Below, in pieces: positions 34,791-45,991 of a DNA stretch of 64,000 bases. The position numbers were made by a program, and so were the translations under genes. The notes beneath the pieces are model-generated. The model searched no databases and was not told the origin of the DNA. It saw only the letters and a list, made by a program, of their open reading frames with translations. The stretch's first letter is position 1. Each line of letters opens with the position of its first letter. Source of the DNA: Schistosoma mansoni. Taxonomy: Eukaryota; Platyhelminthes; Trematoda; Strigeidida; Schistosomatidae. The DNA lies in assembly GCF_000237925.1 (NCBI RefSeq), contig NW_017386039.1, positions 744,001 through 808,000 of the forward strand. The letters are read 5' to 3'.

Positions 34791-35569
34791 ATGATGCAAA
34801 CACACTTACTATTCACTTTACTCTAGATCTAAATTTTTAGTATTTCTTCATACATACCTTTTTATTCTGTTTTCTGGAACTATACTCTTGATCTGTAGTT
34901 TTACCCATCATTATTATTGGTACTAAATCATCTCGAATACTTCACATAGTGTTAATGTGGTGTATTAGCTTAGATCAATGAATATTCATCCATGTCTTTA
35001 CGTTGATTACGACAAAGTGTTGGCATGTTACATTAATATTATAAATTTACTGTTTAAGAAAATAATGTCGAATGGCTAAAATGCATAATGTACATCCACG
35101 ATGGAAAACTGATGGGAAAAAACATTTCCCCACTATCTTTCTCTACGTATCTACATAGGAATTCCAGATTTATTGAAATTTAAAGAAAAGTAAACCTAAT
35201 GTAGTCATGTTATTTACATAACAAAGCAGACAGGAAAATGGTTTTGCTAAGGAGTAAACTGGGCGGGTTTAACACTGAAGACTTGAATGACGAAGTGACT
35301 TATTACCATTTATTTAAGTTTTCAAAATTCGGCAGCATTAATTCTCACTAAATATAAAACCAATCCTGAATAGAACGATATAATCTGTTCTGTAACAAAT
35401 AAGACTGATTTACATTTTTTCAGAATTTTAGACTGAACAAAGGCAATTCTTAGGAATTCCCGCTGTACATTGTAACTAGCAAGAAGGGCCAAATTTGTAT
35501 GCACAATCTATGAAAGTATAAGATTATATATTGTTTCTCGACAACTGATTCATAGTGCAAATTTTGATA
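34791..35569. other. 3' flank of SLC25A51, no gene seen
   Basis: AT-rich; expected to hold the 3' UTR of the minus-strand carrier gene. No repeat recognised. Confidence 0.5.
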
Positions 35570-36475
35570 TTAGCATATCATAGAATTTATTTCCAATAAA
35601 AAATGAAAAGTCATCGTAATCAAACCCCATGAAAAAACAGAACGTATGAAATTAGCTGGCACACCGCGAAAAAGTCTTAAAATATTTGGTTTATCAGAGT
35701 CTTCATAAACTAGTGATACGAGAGTTGGGCGGAAACCATTAAATGATCCACCAACATTCGACTGCATTCGAGTTTTTATGACATTTAGAGGAAATGTAAC
35801 CATACCGATAGTACCTCCCAGAATACCGCCAAGAGCGAAATTCCACAAACTACGTTCCATAGTACTTTCACACGTGCGACGAACGCGAATATCATTTAGC
35901 CATTTGTGCCCACAAAAGTAAAGTCCATTGGCTGCACTATTTCTCACTAAAACAGGGGATAAACCGCGGTAAAGTTCCTTGACACCGTGATTTGAAGTAA
36001 TATTTATTAGTGCATGGAAAGTATTTTTATATCGGTCATGATAATCTTTGTTTTGTAGTAGCGTTTGAACACGTTCAAAGGGCATTAGTACAGCTTCAGA
36101 CCATCCAGCGAGCGCAGAGGAAACAATTTTGTGCAGAGTAGGTGAGTAGTTAAAAGTCGCAGGGTGATTTACTAAGAAGCGTTCTGATGAACTCTGAACA
36201 CCAAACATAAGCGCTCCTGAGGATGCCCGTTGTAGTAAAGGTGGCAAAACACCTCTATAAGCCATACGAATTCCTTCAATCCGATAGCGAATTAAGGCCT
36301 CAATCCAAGGGATACCATCAAGTTGTTGAAAAAATATTGTTTTGTACAAAGGGAAAAGAACTACAACACTGACAGAATAGGCCGCTGCTCCAAATAAAAA
36401 TTCACAATGAGGGGGATTGGCTTTATGACCATCATGCTGGGGAGCAGAGAACGCAATTTCAATTTCTTGGCGCAT
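35570..36475 (-). CDS. SLC25A51: Mitochondrial carrier, SLC25A51 (NAD+) type
   Basis: An intact single-exon frame of 301 residues, against 297 in human SLC25A51, with the three-repeat mitochondrial carrier fold. The signature positions are FPLYKTIFFQQLDGI (repeat 1, near residue 41), MPFERVQTLLQNKDYHD (repeat 2, near 132) and FPLNVIKTRMQSNVGG.F (repeat 3, near 231). YRGVLPPLLQ and YRGLSPVLVRN, and the C-terminal LFRGVPANFIRS..SWG, follow SLC25A51/52 closely and unlike most SLC25 members. Proteins of this branch import NAD+ across the inner mitochondrial membrane. The ATG chosen is the first in frame and leaves a short matrix-side N-terminus. A small out-of-frame upstream ATG frame overlaps the start and might lower translation. 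No intron is seen, in contrast to the neighbouring genes. The assignment is by homology; substrate is inferred. Confidence 0.93.
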   Translation of the reverse strand: MRQEIEIAFSAPQHDGHKANPPHCEFLFGAAAYSVSVVVLFPLYKTIFFQQLDGIPWIEALIRYRIEGIRMAYRGVLPPLLQRASSGALMFGVQSSSERFLVNHPATFNYSPTLHKIVSSALAGWSEAVLMPFERVQTLLQNKDYHDRYKNTFHALINITSNHGVKELYRGLSPVLVRNSAANGLYFCGHKWLNDIRVRRTCESTMERSLWNFALGGILGGTIGMVTFPLNVIKTRMQSNVGGSFNGFRPTLVSLVYEDSDKPNILRLFRGVPANFIRSVFSWGLITMTFHFLLEINSMIC

Positions 36476-37038
36476 CGGCGCAATACGAAAGTTTTGATTT
36501 TGATGTTGTCGCTCTACTCGACAGCAATTTCATTGCACGCTAGTGGCCTACAAAGGACGAACAAATAAGAAAATACTTCTTAAATGTTCGCTACAAAAAT
36601 CAAGTGCTTGTGAAACATTTAATATATAACTAATTAGTGCTGTAGTAGACAATTCACCAAAGCATCTTGGGAGCTTTTGGGTATTAGTTATATTTCTATA
36701 CTCAAACTTAAGGACATTATAGAATATTTTAGCTGCTAATTTGATGTACACCATGTACTATAAGTAGGATGAGGGTATGATATCTACACCGTAGCTACTG
36801 AATACTTAATTTTGCGTGGTTCACTGCTTCTTCCATAAAACAGACTCCAAAAGCAAACATGAATTCAGCAATCCACTCACATTCCATGAAAAGATGTAGA
36901 GAAATAAGGTGGTCAAGTTGTCAACTCTAATGCTCACAGAAATTAATTTGGCAATTTGGACACAATCTATAATAGGGCCTAAAAATAAGGTTATATTGTT
37001 GGTTGTCTTAGACTGTGATAATAATAATAATAATAATG

Positions 37039-37082
<44 letters not shown>

Positions 37083-38215
37083 ATACTCCCCGCGGACAAC
37101 CTGTAATTTAGTCGGCGGCACTTTTCTAACTAAAAACGTATCTGTCCCTAGCTTACTTCTTTAAAGCATTTTATAATAATAGTGTGGTCAACACTTTTTC
37201 ATATGTTAAGTGTACACAAACAAACTTTTGTAACATGGTATAGTTGGAATTAAAAATTGTTTCATAACAAGAGTATATTTTGATGATATTCCCTAAAAAA
37301 GAACAACCTATTGTGTTCAAAGCTAAGTAAATGTTAGTATTCACCATATTAAACCATATTTTTCTCTACGTTTAGAGTTGATAGACACCATGAATTTATA
37401 CTCAAGAAATCCCGAGTAATAACTAGTGAAACTTGTCCCCTAGCTTGATAGGAAGTTAATTTACGGGACGATTTGAACTGAAGGTTTCCGCACAACTTCG
37501 AAAGACCAGGAATAATTTCTCATATACTAGATATGTCGGCAACGGTTGCAGATCTGCAACACTAAGATGAAACAAGGGAGGTAAGAAATAATTTATGAAC
37601 TAAGGAAGACGGAATCGTCTCCTTAGGATTGTGAATCCGTGGACCGAAAAATGTGTTGATTTTAAGTCAACATTACAGCAAAAAAAGAAGCTAAAAATTA
37701 CTGATATCGACAAACCAAGAGGTCAAACTTTTACAACAGCATCAAGGTCGAGCAAGGTCATAAGGATGTACGGTATCCAATATTTACAGAACAAACTGTT
37801 CGGAATCAGTTGTATTCTGTGAGCCCCAGTTTTCATTGCAGAACTAGACTTTAAATCCATGAAAAGAAAAGCGTGGCGTTAACCTAATCACTTTATCGGG
37901 GTATCACTATTCAATCTTCAGTCTTCAATCGTAAGGATAAGGGGCAACCGTTCTATCTTAATCCTTGTAATTTGTAGCTCTGTGTCGATCAAATCTTTTC
38001 TTAAATACATCAAAAAAGATGTAAATGTTACATGCTTTTGTGGAGAACTCCAGTAATCCACTTCTCGATGCAAGGAATGGAACTTTAGACGTAATCGGTT
38101 TGATCTTGGATTTTGAATTTCCTTAGAATGTTTTTTCTGATGACTTGTCCCATGTGAATGAAAAATGTAAGAAATATAAGTACTAAAATCTTCGCTCAGT
38201 AAACGGTAAGCCAGT
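36476..38215. other. 5' flank of SLC25A51 and intergenic DNA
   Basis: Promoter side of the carrier gene. Holds an AAT trinucleotide microsatellite; no other gene or repeat recognised. Confidence 0.5.
37017..37080. repeat. AAT/ATA microsatellite
   Basis: About 64 bases of ATA repeats with one GAT interruption. Confidence 0.96.
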
Positions 38216-38221
38216 ATCGGG

Positions 38222-38575
38222 TCACTCCTTAACTGAGGTAAGATAACGAAATAGGTTGGGGGATCTCAGTCTGTGTTCATGTGACAGGCAAAAAGGACCT
38301 ATGACTATATTGGTCCCTCGCCGTTGAACTCGTCCCAGCATATCTGTCCAAGACCTGGAACAAGAGCTCGATGCTTGAATCCCATTTTTTAAATACAGCT
38401 TCACAAAAGTCGAGTATAGTAACCTTAACGTTTCGTCGTTCAAATACTTAAATGGTTTTATGAATAGCCTATGAGACCCTGGGGAGTTTGGCAGCGGCAG
38501 TCTTTCAGTAGTTTCGAGGTCCTTGCCTATTATCTCTCCTAGAACACAACTCCACATAATGTGTAGTGACATGAA
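38222..38575 (-). mobile_element. CR1 LINE, RT C-terminal fragment
   Basis: The minus-strand translation gives FKYLNDETLRLLYSTFVK, then SWTDMLGRVQRRGTNIVIG and LRSPNLFRYLTSVKE. This is the conserved C-terminal region of CR1-type reverse transcriptases (LLY.TFVRP.LEY, LERVQRR.TKL, RL..L.L.SL..RR). It is part of the same minus-strand CR1 element as 39610-40080 and 40510-41400, cut by inserted DNA. Confidence 0.75.
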
Positions 38576-38705
38576 CTCCGAACGTAGCTCTTCTAGGGCT
38601 ACTGCCGATCCCGAGCACTGGTAATGGAGGAGAGTTGGGCATGGGGGTGGCAACCACTTCCCGTAGAAGACAATTCTGCTAAAAAATGTCAACCAGAATA
38701 GACTG
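38576..38705 (-). repeat. Unclassified repeat, copy 2
   Basis: Inverted copy of 23519-23650: CTTCTAGGGCTACTGCCG, then GGAGGAGAGTTGGGCATGGG, then CCGTAGAAG. Confidence 0.6.
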
Positions 38706-38739
38706 TTTAAACCACTCAAACTCTGCCCTCCAAGTTGAA

Positions 38740-39610
38740 AGAAGAACTATGACGCCTCATGATGAAAGCCCAGATTCTTCGAAAGTCACGAAGTCGATGC
38801 TCCTTTTAACAACTAGAGCAACATCTTATATATATGTATGGAATATCCGGACAATGTGGGAGACCGGATGGACCAGTCAAATAGCTATGGAAATTAAGAA
38901 TCAATGAAACCTATTGAACCAAAGATGGACCAAAAATATTAGGTTCGCGAGAGCTACTTTTGTGCTCTGGTTTGGAGGGAGGAAATGCTCTGCATACTTC
39001 AGAGATTATTCAACAAAGCAAGTGAAAAACTTATATGATGGGGGCATTATGGATCCAGTATCATCATAGCATCCTTCAAAACAAAGGATGGAATTACGAC
39101 GTATGTTATCCAATGTTATGCATCCATCGATGATAAAAATCACGACAATAAAAATCACTTCTTCAGAGGCTACAATCGATCATAGAGAAGTGTTGAGGAA
39201 AAGATTTGAACGTCCTCATGAAGACCTAAACGCCAAATCGGTAATGGACTACAACGGTTATGAAGATATCATGGGACGACATGGACTGACTGAGAGGAAG
39301 GGACGAGAATGGGGAGAGATTTGCAAATCTATGTGCATTCAACAAATTAATTAAATGCGGCACAATATTACCCCACAAACGCATATGCAAAGTTATATTG
39401 GGCCTCACCGAACCACACCACAGAGAACCAGATAGATCATATTTGAACCAATGAAGACTCGGAAGATCAATGAAAGATATGTGAAGCAGAAGAGGAGATG
39501 ACAGAGTTTCAAATCACCAACCGTTTGTGGCCAAAATGAAAATGAAGCTAAAGAAGCATTGGAAGACCGAAAAAATAGCACTACGAGTTTTCGGCACAGT
39601 CTTCCTTCTA
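38740..39610 (+). mobile_element. RTE-like LINE endonuclease fragment, decayed
   Basis: The + strand carries ATSYIYVWNIRTMWETG, the endonuclease N-terminus with the catalytic Asn region. It is followed, in shifted frames, by LNAKSVMDYNGYEDIMGRHG and the remainder of the nuclease, including KMKLKLKKHWKT. Frameshifts and stops show decay. This lies between two parts of the minus-strand CR1 element, so it inserted later. Confidence 0.7.
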
Positions 39611-40080
39611 TCCTTCATTCTGGACCGGTCTTCTCTAGTCAAGTATGACAAGCCTGTCATAAAACCTTCCTGTTTCCTGGATAAAAGGTGACTTCATTCT
39701 ACACAGTTTCAAATCACCATCCGAATGAAATTTTTAATTAGTCTGACAACTACATTGGATAGATTAACCGATCGATAGGTACTAACTAGTTCTCTAACCT
39801 CTGCTTTACATACTGGACTAATAATTGCATCTTTCTAGTCTCTTGTCTATTTACACTGCTGCAAAGACATATTAGGCAGCGTTCCTAAGGGTCCAGCAAT
39901 TACACCCACCAGTGTTTCCATAAATTAAGGACGAATATAATCAAGACCACCGAACATATGTTGAAATAATCGTAAAATATCTCCAATCTCAATAACCTTA
40001 GGATCCATAGACAAGCCGCCGTGGCAACAATTAATCGTTGGTCCTGCGCTATCGGCGGAAGAAAACACTCGATTAAATAT
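39611..40080 (-). mobile_element. CR1 LINE, RT N-terminal fragment
   Basis: Minus-strand translation: DWKDAIISPVCKAEVRELV, then YRSVNLSNVVVRLIKNFIR and LSRKQEGFMTG. These match the CR1 RT block dWk.A.I.PvfK, nYRP.sLts...K..E, QhGF. Stops are present. Confidence 0.7.
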
Positions 40081-40299
40081 CCTGAGGTTCATCTATTACA
40101 ACATCATTTCTCGCCAATATCAACAGGTTTTCTCATATGAAAATTGGTGGGATTCCATCACCATTCTGAACTTACCTCTTTATGTAAGTGAATAAGCTTC
40201 ACGAACCATTTTCATAATCATTAACCAATGGTTTTTGGTGTGAATCTTCAGCCTTATCAACAGATTGCATGTGTTTCCAGTCACACAACAAGTAGATCT

Positions 40300-40504
40300 G
40301 TTGAAAGCGTGGATAAATTGAAGCTAGGCCACCGGGGAAAACCTGGAAGCACTGGCCGCCGTTTTGTCTTATTGTGGGACTCCTCAGCAGCGCGCATCCA
40401 CAACTTCGCCTCGCAAGATTCGAACTCAGGACCTACCATTCTCGCCGTCCAGTGCTTCCAGGTTTTCCCCGGTGGTTTAGTTCCAATTGACTCACGCTTT
40501 CAAC
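40300..40504. mobile_element. Palindromic SMalpha SINE pair
   Basis: The left part is a minus-strand SINE running from tail through hammerhead to B-box. It abuts at about 40443 a plus-strand SINE 3' end. The outer arms (40300-40356 and 40449-40504) are inverted repeats, from GTTGAAAGCGT to ACGCTTTCAAC, sharing GAAAACCTGGAAGCACTGG and its complement. The minus-strand hammerhead has a good CTGAGGA core but AAAA in place of GAAA. Confidence 0.8.
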
Positions 40505-40509
40505 TATGA

Positions 40510-41400
40510 AAATACTAAATCTCCACAAAAAGCAAGTAGATCAGTACTGTCTAGAGCCTGTAGAGATAAACGTAATATAATGCCTCTCTTGACTCGTTTA
40601 TTTATCCATCTTGGACAGTTATTTGGTCTATATAGTACTATGTATGGTTTAAACGGGGACGTAACTAAGATTAGTGAAACTTCAAATATAGATGATGCCT
40701 CTTCAATTGATGAGCTAGTATTTTCTCACCAGTCCATTGTTGCCGCACACTCCTCTATGGCTATTATGTCTTCTCTGCACACATTTGGGTGTGGTTTAAC
40801 CTAGCTATTTATTATGTCACAGGCTCTTGACATGGATGTCTAAACAGCATGACCACTATCTGCTAACGGTGGGCGAACATTTAGATGGACAATATTCTCA
40901 ATCGCTTGAGTGAATACTAGGTCTTACAAAGAATATTCTTGATTTGAACCGAAACGTGTGGGTTTGAATGCATGCCGTACTAAAGCACGTCCCATTACAG
41001 TCATCAGGAGCCTATTATCAAAAGAGTTTTTAGATCATGTAGTGGTTATCTCTGTCCAAGTAATATCAGGTGCTTTGAAGTCTCCCGATATCAGGCGTCT
41101 GTTATTTTTACGCCATAACTGAATGTGCTCAAAAATAAAGTCATCAGCTCATCAAAATGGGCTACAGCGGACGACATCGAGAACAAATGTATAACGTTTA
41201 AAGTTGAGTTCACAACCAGTGGATTCACAAGTTTCACTGGCATAAGATTCATAAACAAAAGAACCGATGTTTATGTTATAAGCTATGTATTTAAGGACTC
41301 CAACCCCCTTCTTTCATGTATTCCTATCGCTTTTTACGTAGTTGTATCCCAATAATAATGAAATGAAGTCAAAGCCATGGGCTAGCCAATTTTTGGCCAC
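40510..41400 (-). mobile_element. CR1 LINE endonuclease and linker, decayed
   Basis: Minus-strand translation shows KKGVGVLKYIAYNI, NRRLISGDFKAPDITWTE, then FDNRLLMTVMGRALVRH, PTRFGSNQEYSL, DLVFTQAIENI and RPPLADSGHAV. These are in the order of the CR1/jockey endonuclease (GDFN.P.I.W, ..LVQHV..PTR, LDLVFT, PPLG.SDH). Several stops are present. Confidence 0.8.
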
Positions 41401-42035
41401 AGCTAGGACGAGTTGATTCTTTTCCAACTTAATGGAATTTATCTACTAGACTACGAGCATTTATATATGACCAATTCATAGAAGCATATATTTATGTAAA
41501 CCTTGGTAGCATTCTCTTTCCAGACCTGACCACTCGAAAACCTGTAGTGGTATTTGTCCCTACCCTCACGATTCTTGGTTGTCATAGATCGACATATAAC
41601 CGAAGGTGCAATAAAATAAGACGAATATTCATGGAAAAACGTAATATACTTTCGTCCAACATATTTCGAACTAACAGCAGTGAACACTGAACTTAACTGT
41701 AGTAGGAATATACCATTTGTGATAGCTGGTTACCGTGTCAGCAGTTTGACAGACGCAAACACATAACCACTAAACGCAGAAAAGCTGAGGTCAGTACAGT
41801 AAGTTTATTAATATTTTGTAGAGATGCATCAAGGCGGAAATAAGGGTGTCTGTATAATTCCATTGACATAGGTGTGGCTGAGATGCAGGTTGGAAACATC
41901 CAGATTCATTATCTCAAACTTAGAATCCTGGAAGCTGCCGTCTCATCGACTGCGAAGTAGGCGTGTTTTATTTACAAATGTTATTAAACTAGTTCGACAC
42001 AGTTGGACAGGTCGCTCACAACGTGTGAGTGAAAG
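41401..42035. other. Intergenic, no gene seen
   Basis: No supported gene. The CR1 fragment may extend slightly into the left end. Confidence 0.4.
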
Positions 42036-42039
42036 TGTG

Positions 42040-42340
42040 TATACAGCGTCCTAGTGGCTGTAGATGCAAATAAATCCCCTAAATCAATAGCTCATTAAGT
42101 GTTCGACATTGGATGCTGACTATGTTGTTTAAGTGGACTTGTTTAACTGAAGGCTTCCGGTCATGCATCCGTACCAGATCACGTTTCGAACCAACGTGGG
42201 ACACTGCTCCTACGTTCACTAGCTAGATTAGATCAAACGCTTCTCGTTATATTGATAACATTCGGTTGGGGAAAGCTTCGTATATAGAAGGTGCTACTGG
42301 TAGCAGGTTGTAAAATCAGAATACTAGTCGTATCTTCACG
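42040..42340 (+). repeat. Unclassified ~320-bp repeat, copy 2
   Basis: Second copy of the 32680-33010 repeat, in the same orientation; it lacks part of the middle and is otherwise closely alike. Confidence 0.8.
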
Positions 42341-45029
42341 GCCAAGCAGGTCAATTTTCCGATTTAAGCTAATGGCTAAGATTCGGTGAACAGCATGCTG
42401 TTCCGCAGAACATATCGTCAACTATATCGTACTTGAATGTGAACATTATGCAGCTAAGTCTGATGAGTGTTAACATCCACGAAAATGTGGCATCAGATTC
42501 TCAGGTATTTAGTTCGCTTTGTCATCTGTAGAAGAACTACGAACGTCGGACGCGTGTCTTTGGCAATGAAAAAGAACTTTCGAAACTGTGACATCGAGAG
42601 ACGCAATTTTATTTACACGATACAAGGGGGAAAACTATAAAGGTGTCATGGAAGAAAACCCGGACATGTACACATCATGTCAAAACTTTATACCACTGTC
42701 TTATAGGTGCAGTGTTCAGTTTTGACGAACATAACCGTCATAATTCATATCGGCAGTTTGACAAGTCACGACAGTTGTACGACGTAAATTTTTGATTCGA
42801 TAGTGTAATGAGAAGTTAAAGATATAAATTTTCTTAACAAGTACATATGTGATCAAATTGTTCGAAATGTATTGCGCTAATATATCAAATAGTTCTGATA
42901 ACCTTCACTGTCTTATAAAAACTATCGAAATTTATCAAAGGGACTAATTGCTGCAAATTTTTGTGTTTACTGAATTTCAAATTTCACAGGATAAATTTGG
43001 TTCGAAATTACAAAACTGTAGCTTAAGAAAGGCGTTTTAATGCGTATTTTTAATGTTTAAATTGATTTTTAATGAAACGTCTCCTTAACGTGAGCAAAGT
43101 GTCTGACTTCAATGTAAAACTGTGGTGATTAAAAGTATGCGTATTATTATACAAACTGAGAATCCCCGAATTAGTGCAATTTAAGCCAGACAGCTAGGAG
43201 AACACAAACGAATGTATTGTGTTTATAGTTCGAAATTAGATACATATCGAGTACCAAGGAATTATTAGTTCATACAATCACAAAAATGCATGAACTAAAG
43301 AAATGTGTGCTTTGAAATCTCCCTCGACTTCATATATACTCCTAAATTAGAGCACATTGGTAATTAGTAACTCATTACCTGTAATTTCTTTTACAGATCT
43401 ACGTATATGACAATGGGACCGAACTAACCATGGAAATTCGCGACGATGTTTGCTCGAGCAGCTGTCCTTGTTAACTATGATGTTACTTCTTCTAAGTAAA
43501 TGTCTTTAAACATGTATCATCTTTCAACGTATGCGATTGTTGTCGCGTGGTTTATTATGGAAATAGAGGCGAATATAGGAGACATTTGGGCTTAATGTAG
43601 ACAGTTCAGCGGCATTTTGATCAAAAAAGCGGGACGCAATATTCTTCCTCTAATGACAGGCGAAAAAAGGCCTGTTGGCGCCTTTCCTCATTATTTCCGA
43701 CAAGGACTCTAGACTGCTCGTACGGGTTTTATGGGTCATTGGTTCGGTCGATTATTCACTGTTCTGTAATTGGCGGTATCATTACGTTATATATTGATAG
43801 GGGCACAAGGTATAGGAATTTCTTAACTGAATATTGTTAGTTGGAATGTTTTGAAATAATGGGCGAGGGTAAAGATTGAGAACATGTACTTGAAAGGAAA
43901 AAATCTCAATAACCGAAGTCCTGTGAAAGCTCAAGGGAATTGGAGGCAATTCAAACAAAACTTAATCCCATTAACAATCATACCCGTTGCTAGTATGCGC
44001 ATAAAGTGAGGCTACAACAAGAAGCACAAGGTGAATAAGTAAAAGTAAATCCTAATAAGACCACCATCTATTGTTATTATAACCAGATGTTTAAAAATAG
44101 TGTCTCAATCCTCTTGCGTCCTTATGGGAGTTTATCCCATCAAGTTTCGCACAGGGGCATGAGTGCTTTTATCATAGAATACAGAGGATACTGAAGGGTA
44201 GATTTCTAGTGAAGCAAGTCTCCCATTTGGTACTTCGTACGGGACCAATTTTCAAATGGTCTAAAAGTGGATCGGAGACGAAGGACAGAAATGACCACTG
44301 ACCGAGTTCTACTAATCTATTTTTACAACAAACTTCCCTTCCTTCGGAAGGGAACTCTGTAATGGATACAGCCTCTCCGTTTGTCCTTTTAGTGATAAGT
44401 AACTAGACGACAGGTTCAGCGGGATTCTCTCGAGAGCAGTCTGACTGATTTCCGACGGAAAATTGCTGCTGTGATATCAACAAATCTCTAAGTACATCCC
44501 TTTGGAGGAGTTTCCGTACTTGGTTGTTTTTATTACAACTGAGTAACATATTCTAACGCACCTATACCTTTCCCCTTCCTTGTAATTACGGTTTAGTCTT
44601 AGCCTTGTCAGTATAGCAAAGACACTGTCGGTGATTATTTACACTAATTTGATCTCTTCAGTAAACGTTGGTCACCTACATATTAAAACATGTTCATGAG
44701 ATCAAGACACAAATATGTCACGTAATAAAGGACTCTATTTTTTAGGTGACGAAAGGATTCTATCATAGACGATGACTGTTCTAGGTTCCCTATATATCAG
44801 CTTACATTAACTATTGCCATGGTCAAGCATTTTCAGTAAACTGAGTAATACATGCGGTTCGGGAGCATTACAAATTATGCAAGTGTAGTGCATACCAATA
44901 TTTAAGCTCCTATGCTAATATATTCCGTGGAGAATTATGTACGGTAACTCTCAGGACTATTTATGGACCAATGTGATATATAAATTTCCTATTGTATAAT
45001 TGTTAAGTAACTAAACTGTTCGTATTCGT
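42341..45029. other. Intergenic, no gene seen
   Basis: AT-rich with no supported frame. A short piece at 43690-43750 (GACTCTAGACTGCTCGTACG) resembles the end of the LTR-like repeat at 45030-45350. Confidence 0.45.
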
Positions 45030-45350
45030 TTTCCTCTTATCATAAGCTTTATTTTGACCTATAGACTATCACCATCCTTGAGTTGTCCCCAGTCCATTAA
45101 TTACTGTCCCTCCTATTCACAGCCACATTTGGCTAAATCTTGTACAAATATTGTTTTCTATTTTATGGTACGATGTGGTCAGTTTGCTTGGTATATGAAC
45201 GCAGTATATTTGAGAATAATGATTTATATTGCAGAGGTTGTTATTGGTGTTCTGGACTTAACTGGCTGGGCTAGGCAGAAAGCAGGACTGATAAGTATTC
45301 AAGACTGCTCATACGGCTTTTCTGTATCATAGCTCTGATTGGCGGGGATC
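45030..45350 (+). repeat. LTR-like interspersed repeat, copy 2 (fossil)
   Basis: Diverged copy of 18336-18662. It shares CAGCCACATTTGGCTAAATC, TTTTCTATTTTATGGT, a GGTATATGAACGCAGTAT block and GTTATTGGTGTTCTGGACTT. Confidence 0.5.
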
Positions 45351-45679
45351 AGCACGTTTATATATATCAATTTGGTAAGAACGCACGCACTCACACGTTA
45401 TAACATATGCTGAACGCTTTTTTGCCGACAACAGACTGTAAATTACCAAACGTTCACAGTGATTTGACTAGCTGTTAATGGTTTATCAACAAACAAGGTC
45501 GTAAGTTCTATACAGACAACAAATGAAATAGTGAGAACCGAAGCACACAACAGCTTTACGGAGTTGCCACTTAATAGTACATGGGAAAAACGTTAAGAGA
45601 GACTGGAGATGGAATATTTACAGAGATAAGAGAAATAGGTATATCCATTACAAAATGAAACAAAAACTACGTTAATTAG

Positions 45680-45991
45680 TCATACATTCATTGAAGCCAT
45701 TCGCAGAGGTAGGTCTGATCGTTTCTGTAAATAATCTACAGGATAAAAAGGGGAGAATATGAAGGCATTTGAGAACCAGCTCCACCGCACACCCGGAGCC
45801 TCAATACGGATAGGGCTTCGAAATGGATTTAGAAACAGACATGATTGATTGGAATCATTAGTTTGGTCATAATCATCATACAAAATGGCATCTGGTTTAC
45901 TTGGACCTAAACCCAAAGAACTTGATACTTGGAAACCCCATAGTGAACTGTATAAGCAAGAATCTGTAAAGAACACTGGCACACCAGTTTC
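45680..45991 (-). CDS. MSS51: MSS51 exon 8 (last coding)
   Basis: Acceptor GTTTTGAAG, phase 0. Encodes ETGVPVFFTDSCLYSS, PDAILYDDYDQTNDSNQ, FLNPFRSPIRIEAPGVRWSW and FSNAFIFSPFY, then an extension of about 20 residues to the stop. This is the conserved MSS51 C-terminus. Confidence 0.9.
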   Translation of the reverse strand, partial: ETGVPVFFTDSCLYSSLWGFQVSSSLGLGPSKPDAILYDDYDQTNDSNQSCLFLNPFRSPIRIEAPGVRWSWFSNAFIFSPFYPVDYLQKRSDLPLRMASMNV

